From the NCBI GenBank assembly GCA_039566865.1, contig CM076960.1, forward strand, positions 2,604,001 to 2,668,000: 64,000 nucleotides of DNA, in the 5' to 3' direction. How positions within the stretch are numbered: the stretch's first letter is position 1; every line of letters begins with the position of its first letter. Made by a program: the position numbers and the translations under genes. Positions 62,980 to 64,000 of this stretch are shown piece by piece. Origin of the DNA: Aurelia coerulea (lineage: Eukaryota; Cnidaria; Scyphozoa; Semaeostomeae; Ulmaridae). The notes under the pieces were generated by a model, which searched no databases, was not told the origin of the DNA, and was given only the letters and a program-made list of their open reading frames with translations.

Positions 62980-63005
62980 GTAAGTATGAACTCAAACCGG
63001 ATGGA

Positions 63006-63490
63006 ACATAGGGCTCAAATCTTTAAAAAGGTCGGTGTAAAATTCTATCACAGGTTTTTTTAATTGAATGTTTTTTAAAGCATTCTAAATTAATTAAATG
63101 GTTTTTTTTAGTAAAATATCTTCGTTAGTTTCAAAATGGTGGCATTTATTAAATTTGAGGCCATGACGTCATCAAATTTCTAAATCCTAAACCAGAAAAG
63201 CTACAGATTTCTGCTTGCCACCATATTGTAGACCTTCATGAACCATGGTTGTCTTGAAAGTTGTATCATTTTTCCTCGATTGGCTTAGGATTTACGATGA
63301 TTTTAATTTTTCCAAAATTTTCCATGAATTTTTTCAAAAATAATTAAATTGCCACTATTTTGAAAGAAATCAAGGTATCAAAAAATCCCCATGGCAGATT
63401 TACAGCAATGTACCATAAGTTCCTTTCAAGCCATTCAATTCAAAGAAAAATCGGATAGAATTTTACACCCAGCATTTTAAAGATTCGAAG
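63006..63490. mobile_element. Foldback MITE, family C copy 9 (with TGACGTCA)
   Basis: Starts AACATAGGGCTCAAATC; the right end is diverged (ACACCCAGCATTTTAAAGA). Core TGACGTCA at 63164-63171. SPT5 intron 28. Confidence 0.8.
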
Positions 63491-63521
63491 GATGGACCAA
63501 AAATAGCTTCACATGTTTGAG

Positions 63522-64000
63522 AGCATATGGCTCAATTCTTTCAAATCTTTAAAAAGGTGGGTGTAAAATTATATCCCATTCTTCTTTGAATTGAATGGCT
63601 TGAAAGAGACTTATGGTACTTTGCTGTAAATCTACCATGGAAATTTGTCGATATCTTCATTATTTGCAAAATGGCTGCATTTTGATTATTTTCGAAAGAA
63701 TTCATGGAAAATTTTGAAACAATTAAACCTTTGTAAATCCTAAATCAATAGAGGGAAAATGATACGAACTTCAAGAATACCATAGTTTATAAAGTCCTAC
63801 AATATGGTAGCAACAAGAAATTTGTTGCTCTTCTGGTTTAGGATTTAAACATTTGATAACGTCACAGCCTCTAATGTAATGAATGCCGCCATTTTGAAAC
63901 TAATCAAGATACAAAACATGTCCACGGCAGATTTACAGCAAAGAAGCCTTAGTTACGTTCAAGCACTTTAATTCAAAGAAAAATGTAGTGTAACTTTACA
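63522..64000. mobile_element. Foldback MITE, family C copy 10, cut by the window edge
   Basis: Starts AGCATATGGCTCAATTC with AAAAAGGTGGGTGTAAAATT. The core has decayed to TGATAACGTCACAGCC. The right end is at or beyond 64000. Confidence 0.78.

Overview
The window looks like an AT-rich, repeat-dense invertebrate genome, most likely a cnidarian (probably anthozoan). The reasons are the very intron-rich SPT5 gene, an intronless rhodopsin-class receptor of the kind expanded in cnidarians, CR1/L2-like retrotransposons, SINEs and many foldback MITEs. The species cannot be fixed from the sequence alone. All homology calls come from recognising motifs by eye.

Layout. Positions 1-3266 are intergenic with several inverted-repeat elements. 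An intact single-exon class A GPCR lies on the minus strand at 3267-4271. Positions 4272-12917 are intergenic, with further foldback elements, a low-complexity tract and a duplicated block just upstream of the next gene. From 12918 to the right edge a single plus-strand gene fills the window: SPT5 (SUPT5H), the large subunit of the DSIF transcription elongation factor. Twenty-five coding exons (12918-54021) join in phase into 701 codons covering the acidic N-terminus, NGN domain and KOW1 to the first half of KOW5. Two more exons (61298-61554 and 62775-62979) encode the Thr-Pro-rich C-terminal region (CTR). The last KOW domains lie beyond the window.

The introns hold almost all the rest. Intron 16 has the hallmarks of a U12-type intron. 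Intron 17 contains a 7.3-kb minisatellite built of 60-bp and 67-bp units, often paired in a 127-bp higher-order repeat. Other introns hold about ten copies of a ~515-bp foldback family, six of them with an intact TGACGTCA core. They also hold several MITE families with shared TAC(C/A)GGGTG-like ends, tRNA- and 5S-like SINEs, nested insertions with visible target-site duplications, and 5'-truncated LINE tails.

The most striking point is at 54.0-61.3 kb. The exon that should complete KOW5 starts with a correct acceptor and the residues GYIG. It then departs from the family and hits a stop within about 20 codons, and a full-length CR1/L2-like LINE with two intact ORFs begins immediately downstream. 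No other candidate for the missing half-domain was found. The neighbouring exons share phase 1, so skipping the damaged exon would keep the frame. This may be a disrupted allele, a real structural variant of SPT5, or an assembly artefact.
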